64,000 nt of DNA, from contig NZ_JADLRJ010000002.1 in NCBI RefSeq assembly GCF_015477355.1, forward strand, positions 744,001 to 808,000, read 5' to 3'. Source of the stretch: Nocardia blacklockiae (GTDB lineage Bacteria > Actinomycetota > Actinomycetes > Mycobacteriales > Mycobacteriaceae). How positions within the stretch are numbered: the first letter of the stretch is position 1; each line of letters begins with the position of its first letter. Shown one piece after another: positions 45,188 through 53,384 of the stretch. The notes below the pieces were generated by a model. That model was not told the DNA's origin. It saw only the letters and a list, made by a program, of their open reading frames with translations, and searched no databases. A program made the position numbers and the translations under genes.

Positions 45188-47569
45188 ATGATCGACGACC
45201 GCGCCGGCGCACCGCCGGCGACTCCCGGCACCGCGCCACCTTCGGTGGTCGCGCTCGTGGACGCCACCTCGCCGACCGAACGCGAACTCATCGGCGGCTG
45301 GCTGGCCGAGGGCGGGGTCGAGGCGGAGTTCGGCATCGAGGCGCCGGTGACGCAGATCGACCTGGACGCGGTGGCGGTGGCGAATCGGCTGGTCGGGCGG
45401 CGCGACGATCCGCTGGTCGTCCCGGTGCGGGTGCTGTGGCTGCCGCCGGAGCGAGACGGCGTGCGCCGCACCACCTTCGCCGATCTGGTCACCCTGTCCG
45501 ATCCGCGCCGGCCGCACCGGCTGCTGCAGCGCCGCCTGGTCGCCAAGACCCCGGACCGGCACCTGGTGCTCACCGGGCGGCCCGCGCGGCTCAGCGAATT
45601 GCGCGCCAACAACGCGGCCGTCGCCGACAGCGCCGAGCCGTTCGCCCGCGCCGTGGTGCGGGCCGGCATCGTGGCGCTGGAGCGCGCCGAACGCGCCGTG
45701 ATCGGCGACCGGTACAAGGTGCCGCGGCTGGTCGCGGAGGAGATCCTCGATTCCCCCGAGTTCCTGCGCCGCCTGGACGCCATCGCCACGCACACCGACA
45801 CCCCCGCGCGCGAGGTGTACCGGCGCGCGGAGAAGGCGCTGAAGGAACTGGTGGCGGCGCAGAGTCGGTTGGTCTCCGACCTTTTCACGCAGGCCATGCG
45901 GCCGGTGCACGCCTCCACCTGGAAGGTCGACTGCGACCCGAAGGGGCTGTCCGAGCTGCGCCGGCTCAACCGCCGCTATCCGCTGGTGTTCCTGCCCTCG
46001 CACCGCTCCTACGTGGACGCCTTCGTGCTCGGTGATGCGCTGGCCCGCAACGACTTCCCGCCCAACCACGTGATCGGCGGCGCGAATCTGCGGTTCTGGC
46101 CGATCGGTCCGATCGCGCGCCGCACCGGCACCGTCTTCATCCGTCGCAGCTTCGGCGACGACGAGGTGTACAAGGCGGTGGTCGAGGAGTACTTCGCCTA
46201 CCTGCTGACCAAGCGGTTCAACCTGGAGTGGTACTTCGAGGGCGGCCGCACCCGCACCGGCAAGCTGCGCCCGCCGCGCTACGGCCTGCTGAATTACCTT
46301 GCCGCGGCGATCCGTTCGCGCCGCGTCGACGACGTGATGCTGGTGCCGGTGTCGATCACCTACGAGCGGCTCAACGAACTCGGCGCGATCGCCACCGAAC
46401 AGGCCGGGGGCGCCAAGAAACCGGAGGGCCTGACCTGGCTCGCCCGCTACGTCCGCAGCCAGCAGCACTCGGCCGGGCACGTGTACCTGCGCTTCGGGGA
46501 TCCGCTGTCGGCGCGGGAACGTCTTGCGGCACACGGCGACCCGCTGGCCCCCGATCCCGGACCCGGCGGGCCGCACGACGACGACGCGCGCGATCTGGAG
46601 CGGAAGGCCGTGCAGCGGTTGGCCTTCGAGGTCGCGGTCGGCATCAACGCGGTCACGCCGATCACCGTCAACGCGCTGGTCACCCTCGCCCTGCTGGGCG
46701 TGCACGAACGCGCGCTCACGCTCGGCGAAGTGCGCCGGGTGCTGGCGCCGGTGCGCGACTACATCCAGCGGCGCGGCCTGCCCAGCGGCGAACTCGACTC
46801 GCTCGACGACGATCACGCGCTGGCCGTGGTGCTCGAGCAGCTGTCGCTGGCCCGGGTGGTGACGGTGTACCGCGGCGGGCTGGAACCGGTGTACTCGATC
46901 GAGGCGGGGGCGCATCTCGAGGCGGCCTTCTACCGCAACAACGCGGTGCACTGGTTCGTCAATCGCGCCATTCTCGAGCTGTCGATCCTGGCCGCGGTGG
47001 AGGCGCCCGAGGGCGAGCAGCTGCAGGTGGGCTGGGACACCGCCTTCCGCCTGCGCGATCTGCTGAAGTTCGAGTTCTTCTTCCCCGAGCGCGCGGAGTT
47101 CGCGGCGCAGATGACCGCCGAGATGGAACTGGTCGACGAGGACTGGCACGGCCGCACCGCCGACGGCACCGTCGGCTCGGACATCCTCGCCGAACTCACC
47201 GAATCCGGTTTCGTGATGGCGCACCGCGTGCTGCGCTCGTTCCTGGACGCCCAGCTGGTGGTCGCCGACCGGCTGGCCGCCCGCGACGGCGCACCGGCCC
47301 CGGAACGCAAGCAGTTCATCGACGAGTGCCTGGCCGTCGGCAAGCAGATGCTCCTGCAGCAGCGCCTGCACAGCCCCGAGTCGGTCTCGACCGAATTGTT
47401 CACCAGCGCACTGAAACTCGCCGACAACTACGACCTGCTCACGGTATCCACCACCCCCGACGACCTCCGCGCCCGCCGCCACGCCTTCGCCGCCGAACTC
47501 CACCTCATCGGCACCCGCATCGCCCACGCGGCAGCCCTGGACCCGTCGAACCGCCTGGAGGCCCTATGA
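45188..47569 (+). CDS. plsB: Glycerol-3-phosphate 1-O-acyltransferase
   Basis: This 793-residue membrane-associated acyltransferase of the PlsB type adds the first acyl chain to glycerol 3-phosphate. Catalytic motif I is FLPSHRSYVDAF (HX4D), motif II GTVFIRRSFGDDEVYKAV, motif III YFEGGRTRTGKL and motif IV MLVPVSITYERL. The N-terminal 200 residues and C-terminal region match the long actinobacterial PlsB proteins. The ATG at 45188 is preceded by a 5-codon mini-ORF (ATG AAG GGC TCC GCA TGA) whose stop overlaps the start. The stop is in ATGA overlap with the next small ORF. Confidence 0.92.
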   Translation: MIDDRAGAPPATPGTAPPSVVALVDATSPTERELIGGWLAEGGVEAEFGIEAPVTQIDLDAVAVANRLVGRRDDPLVVPVRVLWLPPERDGVRRTTFADLVTLSDPRRPHRLLQRRLVAKTPDRHLVLTGRPARLSELRANNAAVADSAEPFARAVVRAGIVALERAERAVIGDRYKVPRLVAEEILDSPEFLRRLDAIATHTDTPAREVYRRAEKALKELVAAQSRLVSDLFTQAMRPVHASTWKVDCDPKGLSELRRLNRRYPLVFLPSHRSYVDAFVLGDALARNDFPPNHVIGGANLRFWPIGPIARRTGTVFIRRSFGDDEVYKAVVEEYFAYLLTKRFNLEWYFEGGRTRTGKLRPPRYGLLNYLAAAIRSRRVDDVMLVPVSITYERLNELGAIATEQAGGAKKPEGLTWLARYVRSQQHSAGHVYLRFGDPLSARERLAAHGDPLAPDPGPGGPHDDDARDLERKAVQRLAFEVAVGINAVTPITVNALVTLALLGVHERALTLGEVRRVLAPVRDYIQRRGLPSGELDSLDDDHALAVVLEQLSLARVVTVYRGGLEPVYSIEAGAHLEAAFYRNNAVHWFVNRAILELSILAAVEAPEGEQLQVGWDTAFRLRDLLKFEFFFPERAEFAAQMTAEMELVDEDWHGRTADGTVGSDILAELTESGFVMAHRVLRSFLDAQLVVADRLAARDGAPAPERKQFIDECLAVGKQMLLQQRLHSPESVSTELFTSALKLADNYDLLTVSTTPDDLRARRHAFAAELHLIGTRIAHAAALDPSNRLEAL

Positions 47570-47694
47570 GCCCGCGCGAATCCCCCACCGTGCCACGGGT
47601 GTACGGCGGAATGGTGATGCTCGACGGAGTGCTGCGGCATGGTGCGGGGGCGGAGGATGGCGGGGTGGCAACGCAGGGTGAGGTGAAGGTGTGA
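47566..47694 (+). CDS. Candidate 42-residue coupled ORF
   Basis: This frame starts at an ATG whose last two bases are the plsB stop (ATGA at 47566-47569). It ends in a TGA overlapping the GTG of the HAD-acyltransferase (GTGA at 47691-47694). The peptide MSPRESPTVPRVYGGMVMLD... has no recognised domain. Perfect stop/start overlaps on both sides suggest translational coupling, either for a real small protein or merely to carry ribosomes across the gap. Confidence 0.45.
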   Translation: MSPRESPTVPRVYGGMVMLDGVLRHGAGAEDGGVATQGEVKV

Positions 47695-49151
47695 ACGGGA
47701 AGTCGCTCGAGGAGGCGGTGGCGGCGGTCGGGGCGGGGCCGCAGGGGCCGCGGGTGGCGGCCGTGTTCGACTTCGGGGGGACCGTGGTGCACGGGTTCAC
47801 GCCGCCGTCGCCGGTGCGGAGGTTGGTGCGCCGGCGCGATCCACAGCACGTGCTGGCTGCCTCACTGCTCAGCAGCATTCGCGGCGCGCGGGCCGAGGGC
47901 GAGTACGAGCGGTTCCTGCAACGCGTGATGCACCTGTGGGCCGGGCACACCGAGGACGAACTCGAGGCACTCGGTGAGCGGCTGTTCCAGCGCACGATCT
48001 ACGGACATCTCTACCCGGAGGCCTGGCGGCTGGTGCGCGCGCACGAGGCCGCCGGTCACACCCTCGTGCTGGCGAGCTGCCTGACCCGCTTCCAGGTCCG
48101 CCCCGCCGCGACCGAACTCGGCATCGAGCACGTGCTCTGCACGACCATGGCCGCCCAGGACGGTGTGCTCACCGGCTATGTGGCCGACAAGCCGCTGTGG
48201 CGCAGCGGCAAGGCCGACACGGTCCGCCGCTTCGCCGCCGCGCACGAGCTGAACCTGGCCGACAGCTACGCCTACGCCGATGCCGCCACCGACCTGCCGC
48301 TGCTGGAACTGGTAGGCCGCCCGCACGCGGTGAATCCCGATCCCCGCCTGGCCTTGGAAGCGGGCGAGCGCGACTGGCCGACCCTCACCTTCCGCCCCCG
48401 GGAGAACGCCCCGGCGGCCGACATCGCCCGCACCGCAGCCGGTTTCGCGAGCCTGCTCGGCGGCGCGGCGCTGGGCGTGGCGGTCAAGTCGCCGACCCGG
48501 CAGCGCCGGGCGATGGCCGACGCCATGATCAGCTACGCCGCCGACGCCACGCTGCGCGCGACCGGCGTGCGGGTGCGCGTCACCGGCGCCGAGCACGCCC
48601 GCACCGCCCGCCCGGCGGTCTTCGTGTTCAACCATCAGAGCCAGTTCGACATGGTGGTGCTGGCGGAGGTGCTGCGTTCGGGATTCACCGGCATCGTCAA
48701 GCAGGAGGTCACCCGCAATCCGGTCTTCGGGCCGCTGATGCGTTTCGCCGGAGCCACTTTCATCGATCGCTCCGACAGCGCGGGGACGCGGGCGGCGCTG
48801 GCGCCGGTGGTGCGGACGCTGCGCGAGGGCCTATCGATCGTCGTCGCGCCGGAGGGGACCCGGTCGCTCACGCCGCGGGTCGGTCCGTTCAAGAAGGGCG
48901 CGTTCCACATCGCGAGGCAGGCCGGGGTGCCGGTGGTGCCGCTGGTGATCCGCAATGCGGGCGAGATCGCCTGGCGCAATTCGGCGATCGTGCACAAGGG
49001 TGTGGTGGACGTGGCGGTGCTGCCGCCGATCGACGTCGGCGCGTGGGATCCGCGCGCGCTGGACGCCGAGGTCGAGCGGGTCCGTCAGCTGTTCGTCGAC
49101 ACGCTGCTCGATTGGCCCGCGCCGGAGCGGAATTCGACGGCCGTGCGCTAG
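47691..49151 (+). CDS. HAD-like / 1-acylglycerol-3-phosphate acyltransferase fusion
   Basis: This 486-residue protein has an N-terminal HAD-IB phosphatase-like domain (about 20-230) and a C-terminal PlsC-type acyltransferase with FNHQSQFDMVVL (HX4D), NPVFGPLMRFAGATFIDRS and APEGTRSLTPRVGPFKKGAF. The order is that of mycobacterial Rv2483c-type PlsC. In the HAD motif I the sequence is AVFDFGGTVVHGF: the nucleophile Asp is present but the second Asp (DxD) is Gly, so phosphatase turnover may be impaired. It starts at GTG 47691, coupled to the preceding ORF. Its TAG stop shares a CTAG with the convergent mannosyltransferase gene. Confidence 0.87.
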   Translation: MNGKSLEEAVAAVGAGPQGPRVAAVFDFGGTVVHGFTPPSPVRRLVRRRDPQHVLAASLLSSIRGARAEGEYERFLQRVMHLWAGHTEDELEALGERLFQRTIYGHLYPEAWRLVRAHEAAGHTLVLASCLTRFQVRPAATELGIEHVLCTTMAAQDGVLTGYVADKPLWRSGKADTVRRFAAAHELNLADSYAYADAATDLPLLELVGRPHAVNPDPRLALEAGERDWPTLTFRPRENAPAADIARTAAGFASLLGGAALGVAVKSPTRQRRAMADAMISYAADATLRATGVRVRVTGAEHARTARPAVFVFNHQSQFDMVVLAEVLRSGFTGIVKQEVTRNPVFGPLMRFAGATFIDRSDSAGTRAALAPVVRTLREGLSIVVAPEGTRSLTPRVGPFKKGAFHIARQAGVPVVPLVIRNAGEIAWRNSAIVHKGVVDVAVLPPIDVGAWDPRALDAEVERVRQLFVDTLLDWPAPERNSTAVR

Positions 49152-49867
49152 ACCTGGCGGCCGAACAGCAGCTTCCACGGCATGAGCGCCGATTCCAGCT
49201 GCACCTTGAGGCTCATCTTGGAGGCGCCCTTGGTGCGCTCCTCGAACCGGATCGGCACCTCCGCGATGGCGATGCCCTGTTTGACCGTGCGGTAGTTCAT
49301 CTCGACCTGGAAGGAGTAGCCGTTGCTGCGGATCGAGGCGACGTCGATGGCGCGCAGGGTGTCGGCCTTCCAGGCCTTGAAGCCGGCGGTGGCGTCCTTG
49401 ACGCCCAGGCGCAGGATCGCGTTGACGTAGAAGTTGGCCCACGCCGAGAGCGCCTTGCGGTACCACTTCCATTCGGCCGCGGTGGAGCCGCCGTCGACGT
49501 AGCGGGAGCCGAGCACCACGCCCGCGTCCGTGCCGCTCAGCTTGTCCAGCATGGCCGGAATCACCTCGGCCGGGTGCGAGAGGTCGGCGTCCATCTGGAT
49601 GACGATGTCGGCGCCCTCGTCGAGCGCCTTGGTGATGCCCGCGATGTAGGCGCGGCCGAGCCCGTCCTTCTCGGTGCGGTGCAGCACGCTCACCACGGCG
49701 GGCAGTTCGGCGGCCAGCTTGTCGGCGACCTCGCCGGTGCCGTCCGGCGAGTTGTCGTCGACGACCAGGATGTGCAGGTCGGCGACCGGTAGTGCGGTCA
49801 GCCGCTCCACCGCCACCGGCAGGTTCTCCCGCTCGTTGTAGGTCGGCACCACCACGGTCACCTTCAC
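49148..49867 (-). CDS. ppm1: Polyprenol-phosphate mannosyltransferase (GT2, Ppm1-like)
   Basis: This 239-residue GT-A glycosyltransferase transfers mannose from GDP-mannose to polyprenol phosphate. The product is the donor for lipomannan/lipoarabinomannan and protein mannosylation. Motifs: VVVPTYNERENLP, LHILVVDDNSPDGTGEVAD, DIVIQMDADLSHPAEVIP (DAD metal site), RYVDGGST and GYSFQVEMNYR, with EERTKGASKMSL near the end. It lacks the apolipoprotein N-acyltransferase part that is fused in M. tuberculosis Ppm1. The GTG at 49867 has GGAGGG upstream. The next gene on this strand is the small conserved protein, as beside Rv2051c. Confidence 0.92.
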   Translation of the reverse strand: MKVTVVVPTYNERENLPVAVERLTALPVADLHILVVDDNSPDGTGEVADKLAAELPAVVSVLHRTEKDGLGRAYIAGITKALDEGADIVIQMDADLSHPAEVIPAMLDKLSGTDAGVVLGSRYVDGGSTAAEWKWYRKALSAWANFYVNAILRLGVKDATAGFKAWKADTLRAIDVASIRSNGYSFQVEMNYRTVKQGIAIAEVPIRFEERTKGASKMSLKVQLESALMPWKLLFGRQV

Positions 49868-49997
49868 AAGTCGCCCTCCGCTCGATTCGACTCGGCTGCA
49901 CACCCGCGCGAGGGTGCGGGCACGATTCTGCTCATGGAACCGTAGCCCAACAACCTGAGCCGGTACGAGTTAGCTCTGCGGAAACGAGACCCCCGCC

Positions 49998-50174
49998 TCA
50001 GTCCTCGTCGCCGGCGTCCGCCCGAGCATTGCGTTCCCGCGCGATGTCCAGCGCGCGCTCGGCGGTCGCCCGATCCGGATAGGGCCCCATCCGATCGGCG
50101 AACCAACACCGTTTCCCCTGCTCGGCGCGATGGTGCTTGAGGCAGTAGTACCAGGCATCGTCGGATTCACCCAT
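49998..50174 (-). CDS. Small conserved protein (Rv2049c-like)
   Basis: This 58-residue soluble protein reads MGESDDAWYYCLKHHRAEQG... with KRCWFADRMGPYPDRATAERALDIARERN. Cys and His (YYCLKHH, RCWF) could bind metal. It resembles the short protein found next to ppm1/rbpA in mycobacteria. Function is unknown. The ATG at 50174 is followed by a plausible mature sequence. Confidence 0.75.
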   Translation of the reverse strand: MGESDDAWYYCLKHHRAEQGKRCWFADRMGPYPDRATAERALDIARERNARADAGDED

Positions 50175-50950
50175 AACCCCAGCATCCCACCCACCCCGCC
50201 GACCCCGCCCCCGAACACGCACACACCACCCCATCCCAGCTCATCCCCCACCCCCAGGGTTGCTGCCACCGATCCTCCCGCCCCCAGCAAACCCACCCCG
50301 AAACAATCACTGCCAGAACCGGTTACGCCCCCGCAGCCACCCCAGCAACCCACACACCGACATGACAATGTGCCCGGTCCCACCCCGTTAGCTGACTTGA
50401 TCATCGATCAAGCCAGCAACATTCCCCCACGATCTTCACCCCCACCCGAAGCCCCCCAACCAACCAATCCAAACGATTCAACACCCCCGATATAGAAATT
50501 CGATCACCCGACCACTAACCCATTACCCCCGCAAAGAGATACCCCCTCTCCCACACACCATCTCCGCCCCCAACCCCAACCGCTCGACACCGAAATAACA
50601 CTCGGCCCACCGATATCCCGCCCCCAAAGCCCGACGATGCCTCACCCCGAACCTCCGAACCGAGCACTCGCCCCGCCCAACCACACCCGATAGATTCCAA
50701 CCCCCAGCGAGCGGAGCGCAGCACAACCCCACCGAAAGCCTTACCTCACAAATGCAAGAACACTTCCAGAACGCAAAGCAAGTGAGGCAAACCCCGAGAA
50801 CCAAACCCCCCGAGAAGTCTCTGCCCCAACCCCCATACACCACACAGCCTTTAGGCCCAGCCCCACACCTCAAAGGGGGTCCGGGGGCGAAGCCCTCCGG
50901 GCTGGGGGTGTGGGGGCGCGGCCCCCACAAATCACCCTCGAAAATGGCGA
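50175..50950. other. C- and A-rich non-coding stretch
   Basis: About 780 bases have an extreme strand bias: the plus strand is rich in C and A and poor in G and T (for example around 50200-50320 and 50500-50700). No ORF here has coding character. At about 50875-50932 GGGGGTCCGGGGGCGAAGCC and GTGTGGGGGCGCGGCCCCCA form GC-rich hairpins of a kind often scattered in Nocardia and Streptomyces DNA. It separates the ppm region from the tRNA cluster. Confidence 0.6.
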
Positions 50951-50977
50951 AGGCCCTCCCTGAGCAAGGGAGGGCCT
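50951..50977 (-). terminator. Terminator of the tRNA-Glu/Asp/Phe cluster
   Basis: AGGCCCTCCCT (50951-50961) and AGGGAGGGCCT (50967-50977) form a perfect 11-bp stem with loop GAGCA. It begins eight bases after the tRNA-Phe 3' end on the minus strand. Confidence 0.85.
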
Positions 50978-50984
50978 GAGAGGG

Positions 50985-51058
50985 TGGCCAAGGCCGGGAT
51001 CGAACCGGCGACCTTCCGCTTTTCAGGCGGACGCTCGTACCAACTGAGCTACCTGGCC
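50985..51058 (-). tRNA. tRNA-Phe (GAA)
   Basis: The minus strand folds as a tRNA of 74 nt. The acceptor stem is GGCCAGG/CTTGGCC, the anticodon loop CTGAAAA with anticodon GAA, and the T arm CCGG-TTCGATC-CCGG. CCA is not encoded. It is third in a minus-strand cluster. Confidence 0.97.
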
Positions 51059-51092
51059 GGGGCACCCGTACCGAATGCCTTGACAAAGTGTG

Positions 51093-51166
51093 CGACCCTG
51101 ACGGGACTCGAACCCGCGACCTCCGCCGTGACAGGGCGGCGCGCTAACCAACTGCGCCACAGGGCC
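51093..51166 (-). tRNA. tRNA-Asp (GTC)
   Basis: A 74-nt tRNA on the minus strand with acceptor GGCCCTG/CAGGGTC, anticodon loop CTGTCAC with anticodon GTC, and T arm GCGGG-TTCGAGT-CCCGT. CCA is not encoded. Confidence 0.97.
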
Positions 51167-51195
51167 TTGCTCTGCTCCACACGGTGTTGCCACCG

Positions 51196-51268
51196 TACCC
51201 CCTACGGGATTCGAACCCGCGCTACCGCCTTGAAAGGGCGGCGTCCTAGGCCGCTAGACGAAGGGGGC
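51196..51268 (-). tRNA. tRNA-Glu (TTC)
   Basis: A 73-nt tRNA on the minus strand starting GCCCCCTTCGTCTAG. Its anticodon loop is CTTTCAA with anticodon TTC, and the T arm is GCGGG-TTCGAAT-CCCGT. It is the first gene of the Glu-Asp-Phe cluster; CCA is not encoded. Confidence 0.97.
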
Positions 51269-51359
51269 CCGCCGGATGTCTCCGGTCCGTTTTCCAACGG
51301 CTTCCGTTGGGAGCCCGCATAGCTTATGACAGCTCGCTCGCGAATCCCAAATCGGCTGG

Positions 51360-52025
51360 TCAGAGTCCCAGGTTGAGGTCTTCCAGCCGGGCGGACGCCC
51401 GCCAGCCGACCCGCCGGAACTCGTCGAGCCACTCGGGGGTGGCCATCGCCTCGATGATCACCTCGAGCGCCTCGGTGAATCGCGAGCGCAGATCGATGCC
51501 GCCGCCGAGCAGGTCGATGATGTAGCGCTGGCCGGCCAGCGCGGCGGCGAGGGTGCGGGTGAAGCGGTCCACGTCCGAGTCCGGGCGCAGCTGCTTCTGG
51601 TCGACCGCGCGCACCGCGAGCAGCCGGGTGGCCCGGCCGAGGATGCGGCCGCCGCCCGCCTGCACGTCGCGATAGAACTCGGGCTCGATGATCAGGCGGA
51701 ACTCGGCCTGGATGATGATGTCGTTCTCGAGCCGCAGCGCGATCTCGTCGATCATCCCGTGCAGCACGTCCAGCGCGCCGAGATCCGTTCGGGTGAGCCA
51801 CCTTTCGGTGGTGGCGCGGTAGCGCTCGACCGCGGAGTCCAATACCGCGCGCGCCAGATCCTCCTTGGAGTCGAAGTGGAAGTACATGGCGCCCTTGGTG
51901 GCGCGTGAACCTTCCAATATGCGGTTGAGCGATGCCGCGGCATAACCGCTCTTCCCGAATTCAACGGCGGCGGACCTGATGATCGCCGCACGTGTCCGGC
52001 GGGCCCGCTCTTGCTGCCGTGCCAT
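51360..52025 (-). CDS. ScbR/ArpA-type gamma-butyrolactone receptor (TetR family)
   Basis: This 221-residue TetR-family regulator has the HTH helix pair with the ArpA/ScbR-type signature RATKGAMYFHFDSKEDLARAVLDSAVERY. Such receptors bind gamma-butyrolactone or related autoinducers and control antibiotic or morphology genes. The C-terminal domain (EFRLIIEPEFYRDVQAGGG...) fits the group. The ATG at 52025 gives MARQQERARRTRAAIIRSAA. No AfsA-type synthase gene is in the window. Upstream is a compact AT-rich region with a divergent short ORF and a strong terminator. Confidence 0.85.
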   Translation of the reverse strand: MARQQERARRTRAAIIRSAAVEFGKSGYAAASLNRILEGSRATKGAMYFHFDSKEDLARAVLDSAVERYRATTERWLTRTDLGALDVLHGMIDEIALRLENDIIIQAEFRLIIEPEFYRDVQAGGGRILGRATRLLAVRAVDQKQLRPDSDVDRFTRTLAAALAGQRYIIDLLGGGIDLRSRFTEALEVIIEAMATPEWLDEFRRVGWRASARLEDLNLGL

Positions 52026-52095
52026 GCTCGAAACGCCTCCGAAGCTACTTGCCGCCGGTGGACGCCCATTCGGAACAGTCCTCGACGCGAAGGTT

Positions 52096-52194
52096 ATGAG
52101 ATTTTCAAATACTTCAACTCGGGCTACTGCCCGGTTTTTCAAACTTTGGGTACGAAAAATGACGAGAAAACCTGAAACGCACTGGCTGGTATAG
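52096..52194 (+). CDS. Candidate 32-residue basic peptide divergent from ScbR-like gene
   Basis: The ATG at 52096 follows GCGAAGG. The frame MRFSNTSTRATARFFKLW... ends THWLV-TAG, eight bases before a textbook intrinsic terminator on the same strand. The peptide is basic with aromatic residues, and the DNA is lower in GC than its surroundings. It may be a small peptide gene under the ScbR-like repressor, or just part of a short RNA. Confidence 0.4.
   Translation: MRFSNTSTRATARFFKLWVRKMTRKPETHWLV
52119..52137 (+). terminator. Small hairpin with T-run inside the divergent region
   Basis: CGGGC-TACT-GCCCG is followed directly by GTTTTTC on the plus strand. It could attenuate plus-strand transcription inside the short ORF, or serve as a protein-binding dyad for the ScbR-like receptor. 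Confidence 0.4.
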
Positions 52195-52201
52195 TTCTCG
52201 A

Positions 52202-52244
52202 CGCCCGGGTGCGCCGCAGGGGGTGCGCACCCGGGCGTTTTCTT
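52202..52244 (+). terminator. Strong intrinsic terminator (plus strand)
   Basis: CGCCCGGGTGCGC (52202-52214) pairs perfectly with GCGCACCCGGGCG (52225-52237) and is followed by TTTTCTT. No annotated plus-strand gene precedes it except the 32-codon ORF, so a short transcript must end here. TATAGT at 52190-52195 could also be a -10 element for an even shorter RNA. Confidence 0.88.
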
Positions 52245-52964
52245 CGTCTCGGATCTGCCTCCTGCGACGCGATCTCCAGGGCACCGCGATCGGCCTGACC
52301 GGTCGCGACATCGTCGGGCACATCAACCATAGGCCGAATCCCGTCCCGCCGGGGCACTCCCGGTTCTTCCGGAATTCACCAAGCGGTCACCGTACCCCGA
52401 TACTCCGCCCACTGTAGGGCGTACCGGCAAGTCAGTTCGCCGAAACGCGTTTCTTCGGCACTGGCAAATACACCGCAACCGTTCGGGCGTTTGGTTCCTT
52501 TCGCGAATTCCGCCGCGCCCCAGCGCCGTTCAGCACCGACGACCGCCGACCCGGACGAACCGCCCGCGGGCGAACTCATCCACCCCCACTCCCGCCGCCC
52601 CCTCGGACGATCCGACGACACGCTCACCTCCACTACCAATTGCGTTGCCACGCACCACGATTGGTTGATGCTTCCATACTTCTGCTCTCAAACAAATTGG
52701 AAACCAAGGTGTTTGCCCGCCGCCGGAGCGCGGATGCCGGCCGCCGGACGGACAACCACCGTCCCGGGCGTATCGTCCGGCCGCCCCGACATGTATCAGC
52801 CCGAGCGACATCGAATGGCGCGGCTCGGCGCGCCGCCACGGGCGCGTCGCAATCGGTCATCCGACCTGACCGACGCCGGATCACCAGCGCGGATATCCAC
52901 CTCGAGCCGACGCCCGGATACCGGTTACCACTCGCGCGGCCCGCCCATTAGACTTGCGAGCCGC
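52245..52964. other. Gene-poor region before tRNA-Lys
   Basis: About 720 bases without a gene I can support. Several open frames exist on both strands, but their translations are Arg/Pro/Ser-rich shadows without start signals. The part around 52630-52720 is lower in GC (AATTGCGTTGCCACGCACCA). It may hold remnants of a lost gene. Confidence 0.45.
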
Positions 52965-53037
52965 GCCCCTATAGCTCAGTTGGTAGAGCTACGGACTTTT
53001 AATCCGCAGGTCCCAGGTTCGAGCCCTGGTGGGGGCA
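52965..53037 (+). tRNA. tRNA-Lys (TTT)
   Basis: A 73-nt tRNA with acceptor GCCCCTA/TGGGGGC, D arm AGCTCAGTTGGTAGAGC, anticodon loop CTTTTAA with anticodon TTT and T arm CCAGG-TTCGAGC-CCTGG. CCA follows in the genome (53038-53040), unlike the three minus-strand tRNAs. Confidence 0.97.
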
Positions 53038-53047
53038 CCACCCCGGC

Positions 53048-53073
53048 GGGCCGGAGCGGCAGCGCTCCGGCCC
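53048..53073 (+). terminator. Terminator after tRNA-Lys
   Basis: GGGCCGGAGCG (53048-53058) and CGCTCCGGCCC (53063-53073) form a perfect 11-bp stem with loop GCAG, beginning eight bases after the encoded CCA. Confidence 0.85.
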
Positions 53074-53384
53074 GTCGTCACTGCCTCGCCGCCACCGCGC
53101 CGGTACGGACGCAAACCGGCCGCCACCCTTGGGCCGACCCGCTTTTCGCGACCGGGCTAACATCTCGCTCTCGATAGCGATAGTCAGCAAGGCATGCCGC
53201 AGACGCCTACACTCGGAACCGTTGTACCCGCCCCGACGTCGTCATATGAGTTCCGTCACGGCCACTGTGAAGTCGCCCAGATGCGTTTCGTATCACACCT
53301 ACGGTGCCGTAAGGTATGGGCCGCGGCGGGCAGGCCAAGGGGGACTGACGAGCAAGAGAGAACGACACACCGAAGGGTATGTAT
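53074..53384. other. desA1 upstream region
   Basis: This 311-base non-coding stretch precedes desA1. It holds a small dyad TCGCT-ctcgat-AGCGA (about 53163-53178). TAAGGT at about 53311-53316 may be a -10 element. The ribosome site GAAGGG precedes the start. Confidence 0.45.

Noticed and set aside
50523-51086. A 187-codon minus-strand open frame
   Set aside because: It begins inside the tRNA cluster and runs through the C-rich spacer without any domain or ribosome site.
52376-52811. Two overlapping minus-strand frames before tRNA-Lys
   Set aside because: A few stretches look protein-like, but there is no start signal, domain or supporting neighbour; they could be a gene remnant.
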